Assembly (NCBI GenBank): GCA_030690315.1 | Contig: JAUYGY010000036.1 | Coordinates: 232,953-296,952, forward strand | From: Aequorivita sp. | GTDB lineage: Bacteria; Bacteroidota; Bacteroidia; Flavobacteriales; Flavobacteriaceae | Reading direction: 5' to 3' | DNA: 64,000 nucleotides | Shown here: in pieces, positions 1-7,707 of the stretch | How positions within the stretch are numbered: the first letter of the stretch is position 1 | Layout of the letters: each line of letters begins with the position of its first letter | Program-made: the position numbers and the translations under genes | Notes under the pieces: generated by a model | The model's input: the letters and a program-made list of their open reading frames with translations, nothing else | What the model was told of the DNA's origin: nothing | Databases searched by the model: none

Positions 1-1
1 C

Positions 2-460
2 GATAATATTACGGTGATGACCTATATGCACTTTGATGAAGTGAAAGCGTGGGCAAACACCTTTAACACAGCCGCGAAAAAAAACGAGAGAGGTCAAACT
101 TATGAGGAATTTAAAGCCCATAAATCTGAGGTAATTATAAAAGAACTGGAGAAAAAATTTCCTAATCTTCGCGCTTGTATTGAAGCCGTTTATTCGTCCA
201 CGCCTTTGTCCTATCGCGATTATATTGGTTGCAATAAAGGTTCAATGTACGGTTATGTGAAGGATGCAAACAATCCGCTGAAGTCATTTGTTTCGCCACG
301 CACCAAAATCAAAAATCTATATTTTACAGGGCAAAGTTTAAATATGCACGGCATTTTGGGCGTTACAATTAGTGGCGTGGTAACCTGTTCGGAAATTTTA
401 GGGGGCGAATATTTGTTGAACAAAATTTTGGAAGCAACAAAAAAAGAAGAAATCATATAA
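2..460 (+). CDS. NAD(P)/FAD-dependent oxidoreductase, C-terminal part (5' end outside window)
   Basis: An open frame runs in from the left edge (codons from base 2) and ends with TAA at 458-460, so only about 152 C-terminal residues are visible. The closing part, with SYRDYIGCNKGSMYGY, then RTKIKNLYFTGQSLNMHG and GVTISGVVTCSEILGG, matches the C-terminal FAD-binding end of the phytoene desaturase / all-trans-retinol 13,14-reductase family (LYxTGQ...HG..G...G). The dinucleotide-binding N-terminus lies outside. It precedes the cupin-like gene by 12 bp, so the two are probably co-transcribed. Relatives occur in carotenoid, flexirubin and lipid gene clusters; the substrate cannot be read from this fragment. 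Confidence 0.85.
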   Translation, partial: DNITVMTYMHFDEVKAWANTFNTAAKKNERGQTYEEFKAHKSEVIIKELEKKFPNLRACIEAVYSSTPLSYRDYIGCNKGSMYGYVKDANNPLKSFVSPRTKIKNLYFTGQSLNMHGILGVTISGVVTCSEILGGEYLLNKILEATKKEEII

Positions 461-472
461 TGCTTTTGAAAA

Positions 473-1354
473 ATGGGACATATTAAAACAACGCCTATTG
501 AACGGGTCCGGAATATTTCAAAAAAAGATTTCATCAACAATTATTATAAGCCTCAAAAGCCTGTTCTTATTGAAGGTTTGACGCAAAACTGGGAAGCTTT
601 CCAGAAATGGAATTTAGATTATATTCAGAAGCACGCTGGCGACCAGATTGTTCCACTTTACAACAATGAGCCCACCAAAGGCAAACAGAATTCCGCCGAG
701 CCAGCCACCAAAATGAAAATGGCAGATTATATTGAATTGATAAAAACACAACCCACGGACCTGCGTATTTTCTTTTATGATCTAAAAGTGAAACTGCCCG
801 AACTGTTGAAGGATTTTGAATATCCGGATATTGGAATGAAATTTTTCAAACGTCTTCCCGTACTTTTCTTCGGGGGCGAAGGTTCCAAAGTTTTGCCGCA
901 TTATGACATGGACTTGGCAGATTTGGTGCATTTTCATTTCCATGGAACTAAAAGCGTAATACTTTTTTCACCCGAACAAACAAAGTATTTGTACAAAATT
1001 CCTTTCGCCGTACACAATTTGGAAAGCATAGATTTGGACAATCCCGATTTTAAAAAATATCCCGCGCTTCAGTATTTGGAAGGATTGCAAGCCACAATGA
1101 AACATGGCGATGCGCTTTATATGCCCAGCGGTTATTGGCATTACATAAAATATTTGGACGGTGGTTTTTCAATGACGCTTCGTGCTTTTCCGCGGCATCT
1201 TGGCCGTTTGGGGAATATGCTCTATAATGTGTTTTTTATGCGGAATTTTGAAAACGTAATGAGGAAAACATGGGGGCAAAAATGGATTGATTACAAAGAA
1301 AACCGAACCCTTACGAACACTAACAGACGGGTAAAGAGGTTGAAAAAAGTTTAA
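473..1354 (+). CDS. Cupin-like / JmjC-type Fe(II) oxygenase domain protein
   Basis: This 293-residue protein has the cupin_8/JmjC layout. An HYD metal motif lies at 143-145, K160 follows in FHGTKSVILFSP (usual 2-oxoglutarate-binding position), and the third ligand H223 sits in PSGYWHYI. The N-terminal KPVLIEGLTQNW element (30-40) is also typical of FIH-like hydroxylases. All three metal ligands appear present, so it is probably a catalytic 2-oxoglutarate/Fe(II) dioxygenase; the substrate is unknown. No signal peptide is seen, so it should be cytoplasmic. It lies between an FAD oxidoreductase and an acyltransferase with gaps of 12 and 2 bp, which suggests a biosynthetic operon and not ribosome or protein hydroxylation. 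That role is inference. Confidence 0.85.
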   Translation: MGHIKTTPIERVRNISKKDFINNYYKPQKPVLIEGLTQNWEAFQKWNLDYIQKHAGDQIVPLYNNEPTKGKQNSAEPATKMKMADYIELIKTQPTDLRIFFYDLKVKLPELLKDFEYPDIGMKFFKRLPVLFFGGEGSKVLPHYDMDLADLVHFHFHGTKSVILFSPEQTKYLYKIPFAVHNLESIDLDNPDFKKYPALQYLEGLQATMKHGDALYMPSGYWHYIKYLDGGFSMTLRAFPRHLGRLGNMLYNVFFMRNFENVMRKTWGQKWIDYKENRTLTNTNRRVKRLKKV

Positions 1355-1356
1355 AA

Positions 1357-3018
1357 ATGAAGTATTTGGAACGGTTTTTTGGGCTTGCGGTTTTGATGAT
1401 TTTTCTAAATTCCTGCGGTGTTTCAAAATCCATTCACAATCGGCCCGACCTAAGTAACTATGATGCCTCAATTCCTCAAAAAATAAAAGTAAACGACTCC
1501 ACATTTGTTGCCGGGAATAATTTTTTTCTAAAAAACAAACAAGGCCAGTGGGAACTTTATGTGGAAGGAAATCCGTTGCAAATTGGGAAAGTAACTGGAA
1601 GTTTAACCCAGGATTTAATGCAAAAACAAGAAGCTATTTTTTTCAATAAAGTGGAAGATTTGGTGCCATCAAAGACGCAACAATATTTACTTCGAAAATT
1701 TCTGGCGTGGTACAACCGAAAAATGTATTTGCACATTCCCGAGGAATACAAAGCAGAAATTAATGGGCTTTCACAATTTTCATCTTCAAATTTCAGTGAA
1801 ATAGCTGAACCGTATGTGCGTCTTTTGTACCTCCACGGCGCGCACGATATTGGTCACGCGCTTCAGGATTTAATGCTTGTGGGTTGTTCTTCGTTTGCAG
1901 CATGGGGCGAAAAAACTGTTGATGGCGAATTGCTAATTGGAAGAAATTTCGACTTTTACGCGGGCGACGAATTTGCAAAGGAAAAAATACTCGCTTTTGT
2001 AAATCCTTCCGAAGGACACAAATTTATGTCCGTCACTTGGGGCGGAATGATGGGCGTGGTTTCGGGGTTGAACGATCAAGGTTTGACGGTAACAATAAAT
2101 GCCGGAAAGTCTGAAATCCCACTGGGCGCAAAAACACCGATTTCCATAGTAACACGTGAAATATTGCAATATGCTTCAACTATTGAGGAAGCGATTGCAA
2201 TTGCAAAAAAACGCGAAGTATTTGTTTCCGAAGCTATTTTTGTGGGCAGCGCAAAAGATAAAAAAGCCGCGATTATTGAAGTTGCTCCGGATAATTTCGG
2301 TGTTTATGAAGTTAAAAATACCGATGAACTTATTTGTAGCAACCATTTTCAAAGTGAGGCCTATAAAAACGATGGACGCAATTTGAAGTGGATTGCAGAA
2401 AGCCACTCCATGTATCGATTTGAACGGATGGAAGAATTGATTTCCGAAGAAAATAAACTGGATGTTCCCGAGGCTATTTCCATTCTTCGGAATAAAAAGG
2501 GATTGGATGATAAAGAAATTGGTTTCGGGAACGAAAAGGCACTAAACCAGCTTTTGGCGCATCATGGCATCGTGTTCAAACCGGAGAGCAGAAAGGTTTG
2601 GATTTCTTCAAATCCGTATCAGTTAGGGGAATTTGTGGAGTATGATTTGGATGAAATTTTTAAAAATAGGGAAGGAAATCCTGCTACAGAAACCATTTCA
2701 AATTCAAAAGGAAATATTTCCGAAGATCCTTTTGTAAATTCCAAAGAATATAAAAATTACGAAGAATACCGAATTTTGGAGCGGGAAGTGGAAGCGGCAA
2801 TTGAAAATGGGGGGATTATTTCCGAAGAAAAACTTTCCGCGATGCAACAAAAAAATCCCGAATATTGGAAAGCTTATTATTTAACGGGAAAGTATTACTT
2901 TGAAAAAAATTATGATGCCGCTGCAAAACGTGCTTTCGAAATAGCTTTAACCAAAGAAATAACTACCGTGCCCGATAAAGAGAGGATTGAAAAATATCTT
3001 CAAAAACTGAATAAATAA
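1357..3018 (+). CDS. C45-family autoproteolytic acyltransferase/hydrolase lipoprotein
   Basis: A 553-residue protein that begins with a lipoprotein signal peptide (hydrophobic segment, lipobox LNSC with C20), so it should be membrane-anchored on the periplasmic or outer-membrane side. The central domain carries the C45/AAT signature: GCSSFAAWG with predicted N-terminal nucleophile C177, then LLIGRNFDF, TWGGMMGVVSGLNDQGL and ICSNHF. This is the acyl-CoA:6-aminopenicillanate acyltransferase-like Ntn-hydrolase fold, which self-cleaves before the Cys. The C-terminal ~100 residues are charged and helical, TPR-like (YWKAYYLTGKYYFEKNY). It starts 2 bp after the cupin gene. Family members transfer or remove acyl groups on amines; the substrate here is unknown. 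Confidence 0.85.
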   Translation: MKYLERFFGLAVLMIFLNSCGVSKSIHNRPDLSNYDASIPQKIKVNDSTFVAGNNFFLKNKQGQWELYVEGNPLQIGKVTGSLTQDLMQKQEAIFFNKVEDLVPSKTQQYLLRKFLAWYNRKMYLHIPEEYKAEINGLSQFSSSNFSEIAEPYVRLLYLHGAHDIGHALQDLMLVGCSSFAAWGEKTVDGELLIGRNFDFYAGDEFAKEKILAFVNPSEGHKFMSVTWGGMMGVVSGLNDQGLTVTINAGKSEIPLGAKTPISIVTREILQYASTIEEAIAIAKKREVFVSEAIFVGSAKDKKAAIIEVAPDNFGVYEVKNTDELICSNHFQSEAYKNDGRNLKWIAESHSMYRFERMEELISEENKLDVPEAISILRNKKGLDDKEIGFGNEKALNQLLAHHGIVFKPESRKVWISSNPYQLGEFVEYDLDEIFKNREGNPATETISNSKGNISEDPFVNSKEYKNYEEYRILEREVEAAIENGGIISEEKLSAMQQKNPEYWKAYYLTGKYYFEKNYDAAAKRAFEIALTKEITTVPDKERIEKYLQKLNK

Positions 3019-3070
3019 CTCTGTGCCCTCACTGTTTCTGTGGTTTTATTTTCACCACAAAGGCACAGAG
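3019..3070. repeat. Imperfect palindromic intergenic repeat
   Basis: The 3' gap after the C45 gene holds an inverted repeat. CTCTGTGCC at 3019-3027 matches GGCACAGAG at 3062-3070, and an inner TGTGGT/ACCACA pair makes a long hairpin. The phrase CACAAAGGCACAGAG resembles an interspersed element I have seen in other Bacteroidota intergenic regions. It reads open into the next gene's frame, which makes that gene look 17 codons longer than it probably is. Confidence 0.6.
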
Positions 3071-3090
3071 AACACAAAGATAAACCCGCA

Positions 3091-4380
3091 ATGATTCCAC
3101 AGATAGAAAAAGCATCTTCACTAGAAATAAAGAACTTTCAAGAAAAAAAACTGAAGGATCTGCTTCAATATTTAGAGCGTTACTCCCCATTTTACCAACG
3201 TTTTTTCCAAGAAAACGACATTCAGATTTCAGAAATGAAAACTTTGGAAGATATTCAGAATATTCCGGTGACAACCAAAGATCATCTTCAACAATTCAAC
3301 AATGATTTTATCTGTGTTCCCAAATCGGAAATCATAGATTATGTAACTACTTCGGGCACTTTGGGCGATCCGGTAACTTTTGCTTTGACCGATGCTGATT
3401 TGGAGCGTTTGGCTTACAATGAAGCAATTTCCTTCGGCTGTTGTGGGGTTGGCAAAGAAGATACTTTGCAATTGATGACAACGATGGACAGACGTTTTAT
3501 GGCGGGATTGGCTTATTTTTTAGGCGCGCGAAAATTGGGTTCGGGAATAATTCGTGTGGGTTCGGGGATTCCGGAGTTACAGTGGGATTCTATTTTAAAG
3601 TTTAAACCAACGTATTTAATTACGGTTCCTTCCTTTCTTTTAAAATTGATTGAATATGCACAGCAACACGATATCGATTTAAAAAATACGAGCGTTAAAG
3701 CCGCAATTTGTATTGGCGAACCAATCCGCGAGCAGAATTTTTCATTGAATATTTTAGCAAAAAAGATAAAAAAGGATTGGGATATCGAACTTTTTTCAAC
3801 CTATGCCTCCACCGAAATGAGCACAGCTTTCAACGAATGTGAAATGCACAACGGCGGCCACCATCACCCAGAATTAATTATCGCTGAAATTTTGGATGAA
3901 AACAATTTACCTGTTGCAGATGGAGAAGTGGGTGAGTTAACAATCACAACTTTGGGAGTTGAAGCAATGCCGTTGCTGCGATTTAAAACTGGCGATATGG
4001 TTCAGGCCTATAATAAACCCTGTAAATGTGGAAGAAATACAATGCGTTTGGGTCCCGTGGTGGGTCGCAAAAAACAGATGATTAAATATAAGGGCACAAC
4101 GCTTTATCCGCCCGCGATGTATAATATTTTGAATGACTTTTCGGGAATTGATAGTTATGTAATTGAAATATTCCATAATGAATTGGGGACGGATGAAATA
4201 CTGATTAAAATTGCTTCGGAAAACATTTCCGAAGAATTATTGCTGGAGATAAAGGACCATTTTCGCGCAAAACTGCGTGTTGCACCGAAGATTGAATTTG
4301 CTTCTTCCGAAGAAATTGATTTGCTCCGTTTTCGGCCATTGAGCCGAAAACCAGTTGATTTGATTGATAGAAGAATATAA
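3091..4380 (+). CDS. Phenylacetate-CoA ligase (PaaK)-like adenylate-forming enzyme
   Basis: The enzyme has about 429 residues from the chosen ATG at 3091 (MIPQIEKASS). An in-frame ATG at 3040 exists, but its extra 17 codons come from the palindromic repeat, so it is rejected. Adenylation motifs are clear: TTSGTLGDPVTF (P-loop-like), FSTYASTEMSTAF (A5-like), LRFKTGDMV (A7/A8-like) and the PaaK-type Cys-rich CKCGRNTMRLGPVVGRKK. Family enzymes activate aryl or other carboxylic acids to acyl-AMP and then CoA thioesters. It is the last gene of the 1-4380 group and ends 2 bp from a convergent gene. It may supply an activated acid to the neighbouring acyltransferase; this is inference. Confidence 0.85.
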   Translation: MIPQIEKASSLEIKNFQEKKLKDLLQYLERYSPFYQRFFQENDIQISEMKTLEDIQNIPVTTKDHLQQFNNDFICVPKSEIIDYVTTSGTLGDPVTFALTDADLERLAYNEAISFGCCGVGKEDTLQLMTTMDRRFMAGLAYFLGARKLGSGIIRVGSGIPELQWDSILKFKPTYLITVPSFLLKLIEYAQQHDIDLKNTSVKAAICIGEPIREQNFSLNILAKKIKKDWDIELFSTYASTEMSTAFNECEMHNGGHHHPELIIAEILDENNLPVADGEVGELTITTLGVEAMPLLRFKTGDMVQAYNKPCKCGRNTMRLGPVVGRKKQMIKYKGTTLYPPAMYNILNDFSGIDSYVIEIFHNELGTDEILIKIASENISEELLLEIKDHFRAKLRVAPKIEFASSEEIDLLRFRPLSRKPVDLIDRRI

Positions 4381-4382
4381 CG

Positions 4383-4964
4383 CTATTCTTCAATGGAAAT
4401 GCTTTCTTGCATGAGTTTCCAAGAGAATTTTTTTTCACTTTTTCTGTCCATATCAAACACAGAGTAATAACGTACTAACTGAGTACTGTCTTTAGGGTTA
4501 TCCCTTATTGGGATTAACGTATCGGTCATATTGCTTTTATGGATATCAAAACGGTTTACCGGCTGTTTCCAGGCAGAGTCCTTCCAAACAAACAGATAAT
4601 ATTCATTAAAATTAGTATCCTTTAGTTTTGCATTCACCAATAAAACATCAGTTTCAAAACTTTTAAGTTTCAAAATGTGCAGATTGGCGCCAATACTTTC
4701 AGGAATAGTAATATCTGGCAATTTATTATTTTGGAAACCAATAAGGGTTGTTTCGTTTAAAGGGTCATTTTTCTTTATAAAAGCATACAGAGAATCTTGA
4801 TTTCCGAGAAAATCTGCTATTATAGCTCCTTCAGGTAGTTTGGGTTTTTCAGCTATAACACTGGATGGTTCTGCGATTTTTAAATCAGATTCTTGTTTGT
4901 AATCACGACCAAATTCCTTGCAATTGAGAAAAAGAAATACCATTGCCAGCAAGAAACATTTCAT
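4383..4964 (-). CDS. Hypothetical lipoprotein
   Basis: A 193-residue protein with a short lipoprotein signal peptide (MKCFLLAMVFLFLNC, acylated Cys at 15) followed by a polar domain with no motif I recognise. The body alternates short beta-type stretches with charged loops, e.g. YYLFVWKDSAWK and RYYSVFDMDRKSEKK. It starts directly after the TAA of the upstream universal stress protein gene (no gap), so the pair is likely one transcript. Its stop lies 2 bp from the convergent PaaK-like gene. No function can be proposed. Confidence 0.75.
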   Translation of the reverse strand: MKCFLLAMVFLFLNCKEFGRDYKQESDLKIAEPSSVIAEKPKLPEGAIIADFLGNQDSLYAFIKKNDPLNETTLIGFQNNKLPDITIPESIGANLHILKLKSFETDVLLVNAKLKDTNFNEYYLFVWKDSAWKQPVNRFDIHKSNMTDTLIPIRDNPKDSTQLVRYYSVFDMDRKSEKKFSWKLMQESISIEE

Positions 4965-5783
4965 TTAAATCTTAAAGGTTATAACGGGCATATTGGCGTG
5001 GTTTACCATGTCTTCACTGATGCTTCCGTTAAAAAAATGGGAAATACCTTTGCGGCCGTGTGTTCCCATCCCAATCAATTGTGCATTAATATGTTGTGCG
5101 AAATTGAGGATTCCTTTTTCTACCGAAGTGTCATTGTAAATATTGAGGGTGTAATTATCAACACCCATTCCCCTCACAAAATGTTCCATAATATTTTGTC
5201 CTTGGGCAGAGGTTTTAAAATCTGCAGGCGTATTTACAAAGAGCAAGTGTATTTTGGCTCCTATTTTTGCGGCAAATTTTTGTGCATTATCGAATGCTCC
5301 GCGGCCTTCTTCGGAAAAGTCGGTGGCGAAAACAAAATCCTTAATTTTAAATTCCGGATGGTTGTTTTTAATTACAAGAACTGGGATTTTTGATGTGCGC
5401 ACCACTTTTTCGGTATTACTGCCCACAAACATTTCCTTAAAACCACTCGCGCCGTTGGAGCCCATTACAATTAAATCTATATTGTTTTTCTTGCAGGCTT
5501 CCTCAATATCTTCATAGATTTCATTGTGGCCAATGGCTTCATTTAGAACAACTCCTTCTAAATAATTATTTTTTCTTAGATCATTGAAACGTTTTTCAGC
5601 GAGTTTTATAAAAAACAATGACTCTGGAAGGCTTCCAGAATCTGTTGTAGCAAGGTGAAGCGGCATCTCCATGGAATGTAGCACATAGATTTCGCTTTTG
5701 TGTTTTTTGGAGAGTTTTATGGCAACTTTCAACGCATTTTCAGCTTGTTCGGAAAAATCTGTAGGGACGAGGATTCGATTCAT
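4965..5783 (-). CDS. Universal stress protein, two UspA domains in tandem
   Basis: A 272-residue protein with two UspA domains. The first begins MNRILVPTDFSEQAENAL and has the nucleotide-binding tail VMGSNGASG...SNTEKVV near 125-145. The second begins KIKDFVFATDFSEEG near 155 and ends GMGTHGRKGISHFFNGS. G-2x-G-9x-G(S/T)-like ATP motifs are seen in both halves. The start at 5783 is preferred over an in-frame upstream ATG at 5843, because a TAnnTTTG box (5824-5831, - strand) lies between them and because MNRILVPTDFS is the normal family start. It heads a short operon with the lipoprotein gene and diverges from rimP. Confidence 0.9.
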   Translation of the reverse strand: MNRILVPTDFSEQAENALKVAIKLSKKHKSEIYVLHSMEMPLHLATTDSGSLPESLFFIKLAEKRFNDLRKNNYLEGVVLNEAIGHNEIYEDIEEACKKNNIDLIVMGSNGASGFKEMFVGSNTEKVVRTSKIPVLVIKNNHPEFKIKDFVFATDFSEEGRGAFDNAQKFAAKIGAKIHLLFVNTPADFKTSAQGQNIMEHFVRGMGVDNYTLNIYNDTSVEKGILNFAQHINAQLIGMGTHGRKGISHFFNGSISEDMVNHANMPVITFKI

Positions 5784-5823
5784 TTGTGATAACTTTTCAG
5801 GTTTTTTTGTTAGGATTAAAGTA

Positions 5824-5831
5824 CAAAAATA
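5824..5831 (-). promoter_or_regulatory. Putative -7 box for the usp gene
   Basis: On the - strand this reads TATTTTTG, an exact match to the Bacteroidota -7 consensus TAnnTTTG. Transcription would start near 5817, leaving a leader of about 34 nt to the chosen start at 5783. No convincing -33 TTG was seen. Confidence 0.5.
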
Positions 5832-5871
5832 AATCGTTTGCACTTGGGTTTTATAATATTAAAAATTATAG

Positions 5872-5879
5872 TATATTTG
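5872..5879 (+). promoter_or_regulatory. Putative -7 box for rimP-nusA-infB
   Basis: TATATTTG fits TAnnTTTG exactly. The start of transcription would be near 5885, so the following hairpin (5905-5924) would be inside the leader. A TTG at 5844-5846 is 25 bp upstream, longer than usual, so the -33 element is uncertain. Confidence 0.5.
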
Positions 5880-5904
5880 CACCGAATTTGATACGAAATT
5901 ATCT

Positions 5905-5929
5905 GAGGGGACTAAAGTCCCCTCTTTTT
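5905..5929 (+). terminator. Terminator-like hairpin in the rimP leader (possible attenuator)
   Basis: GAGGGGAC (5905-5912) pairs perfectly with GTCCCCTC (5917-5924) around a TAAA loop and is followed by five T. It sits between the likely promoter at 5872 and the rimP start at 5943. It either ends an upstream transcript or works as an attenuator of the transcription/translation factor operon. No gene on + ends just upstream, because the neighbour at 5783 is divergent; this favours attenuation. Confidence 0.65.
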
Positions 5930-5942
5930 ATAGCTTAAAATA

Positions 5943-6404
5943 ATGCGTGAAAAAGTAGCACAACTGCTGAAAAGTGCGCTCGAAGAAAACAAGTCACTGT
6001 TTTTGATTGACCTAAATATTTCTGAAGACAACCAAATTAGGGTCATCCTGGACGGCGATAAGGGCGTAACAGTAGAGGATTGTATGGCAATTAGCCGTGC
6101 AATTGAACACAATTTAGACAGAGAAGAATATGATTTTTCTTTGGAAGTGATGTCTTGCGGCGTTTCGGAACCGTTAACTTTACCGCGGCAGTATAAAAAG
6201 AATGTTGGTAGAAACCTAAAGGTGAAAACCAAGAAAGAGGAAAAAATTGAAGGCGAATTAGTAGCCGCAAACGATGAAAACTGTACCTTAACTTGGTCTG
6301 CGCGTGAGCCCAAACCCATTGGCAAAGGAAAAGTGACCGTTCAAAAAGAGGTAACAATACCTTATAAAGAGATTGTAGAAGCAAAAGTGATGATAACATT
6401 TTAA
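5943..6404 (+). CDS. rimP: Ribosome maturation factor RimP
   Basis: A 153-residue cytoplasmic protein with the RimP two-domain layout. The N-terminal domain holds [20 protein letters not shown] (approx. 31-50) and [21 protein letters not shown], the family's characteristic V(S)SPGxxxPL-like element, here with CGVSEPL. The C-terminal SH3-like barrel holds [15 protein letters not shown]. RimP helps 30S subunit maturation. It is the first gene of rimP-nusA-infB (10 bp before nusA), a conserved bacterial order. Confidence 0.95.
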   Translation: MREKVAQLLKSALEENKSLFLIDLNISEDNQIRVILDGDKGVTVEDCMAISRAIEHNLDREEYDFSLEVMSCGVSEPLTLPRQYKKNVGRNLKVKTKKEEKIEGELVAANDENCTLTWSAREPKPIGKGKVTVQKEVTIPYKEIVEAKVMITF

Positions 6405-6414
6405 TTGGATTGAT

Positions 6415-7647
6415 ATGGAAAATTTAGCACTGATCGATTCTTTTTCAGAATTTAAAGACGATAAACAAATAGATAGAGTAACGCTAATGGCGATACTTGA
6501 GGACGTTTTCAGAAACGCACTAAAGAAAAAATACGGCAGCGACGATAACTTTGATATTATTGTAAACCCAGACAAGGGCGATCTTGAAATATGGAGAAAC
6601 CGAATAGTAGTTGCAGACGGCGAAGTGGAAGATCCCAACGAAGAAATTTCGTTGAAGGATGCCCGAAAAATCGAGCCGGATTTTGAAATTGGAGAAGATG
6701 TTTCGGAAGAAGTAAAATTGATTGACCTTGGCCGCCGTTCTATTTTGGCACTTCGCCAAAATCTTATTTCGAAAATACACGAACACGACAACACTATAAT
6801 CTACAAGCAATTTAAGGAGCTTGAAGGTGAAATTTATACTGCAGAGGTGCACCATATTCGGCATCGGGCGGTTATTCTTTTAGATGATGATGGCAACGAG
6901 ATAATTCTTCCGAAGGAAAAACAAATCCCTTCAGATTTCTTCAGAAAAGGAGACAACGTTCGTGGAATTATTGAAAGTGTTGATTTAAAAGGAAACAAAC
7001 CTACAATCATCATGAGCCGTGCCGCGCCAGTTTTCCTTGAAAAATTATTCGAACAGGAAATACCAGAGGTTTTTGACGGTTTAATTACAGTTAAAAAAGT
7101 AGTGCGTATTCCTGGCGAAAAAGCAAAAGTAGCCGTAGATTCTTACGATGATCGTATTGATCCAGTGGGAGCTTGCGTGGGGATGAAAGGTTCCAGAATT
7201 CATGGAATTGTTCGTGAACTTGGCAACGAAAATATTGACGTAATTAACTATACCAGCAACCTTACACTATATATAACACGGGCATTGAGCCCTGCAAAAG
7301 TTACTTCTGTAAAGATTGATGAAGTGAAAAAACGTGCGGAGGTTATTCTTCGTCCCGAGGAAGTGAGTAAAGCAATTGGCCGTGGCGGACACAACATTCG
7401 TTTGGCAGGCCAGTTAACTGGTTATGAAATTGATGTACTTCGCGAAGGCGCCGAAGAAGATGTGGAATTGACTGAATTCTCAGATGAAATAGAAGGCTGG
7501 ATTATCGAGGAATTCAAGAAAATTGGATTGGATACCGCAAAAAGTATATTAGAGCATGACATCAACGATTTGATAAAACGAACCGATTTGGAAGAAGAAA
7601 CAATCCGCGATGTAATTAACATATTAAAAGAAGAATTTGAAGAGTAG
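6415..7647 (+). CDS. nusA: Transcription termination/antitermination factor NusA
   Basis: A 410-residue protein with the NusA core. The N-terminal RNA polymerase-binding domain has ALKKKYGSDDNFDIIVNPDKG (only part quoted elsewhere) over residues ~1-125. An S1 domain (~130-200) includes GEIYTAEVHHIRHRAVIL. Two KH domains follow: VGACVGMKGSRIHGIVRELG and SKAIGRGGHNIRLAGQLTGY. The tail after KH2 is short and acidic (ELTEFSDEIEGWII to EEFEE), without the two long acidic repeats of E. coli NusA, as is normal for this phylum. NusA could in principle act on the hairpin in its own operon leader, but this is inference. Confidence 0.97.
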   Translation: MENLALIDSFSEFKDDKQIDRVTLMAILEDVFRNALKKKYGSDDNFDIIVNPDKGDLEIWRNRIVVADGEVEDPNEEISLKDARKIEPDFEIGEDVSEEVKLIDLGRRSILALRQNLISKIHEHDNTIIYKQFKELEGEIYTAEVHHIRHRAVILLDDDGNEIILPKEKQIPSDFFRKGDNVRGIIESVDLKGNKPTIIMSRAAPVFLEKLFEQEIPEVFDGLITVKKVVRIPGEKAKVAVDSYDDRIDPVGACVGMKGSRIHGIVRELGNENIDVINYTSNLTLYITRALSPAKVTSVKIDEVKKRAEVILRPEEVSKAIGRGGHNIRLAGQLTGYEIDVLREGAEEDVELTEFSDEIEGWIIEEFKKIGLDTAKSILEHDINDLIKRTDLEEETIRDVINILKEEFEE

Positions 7648-7707
7648 TTAAAACTTTAATTACTTTTATACAAATTTTTTAAAAAGACAAAACAGGAAAA
7701 AGCATTT

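Noticed and set aside
4893..5393. A 166-codon open frame on the + strand across the usp gene and lipoprotein start
   Set aside because: Both - strand genes under it have clear protein features (two UspA domains, lipobox), and this frame has none.
7648..7707. Separate promoter for infB in the nusA-infB gap
   Set aside because: The 60-bp gap is A/T-rich but contains no TAnnTTTG box with a TTG at usual spacing; read-through from rimP is simpler.
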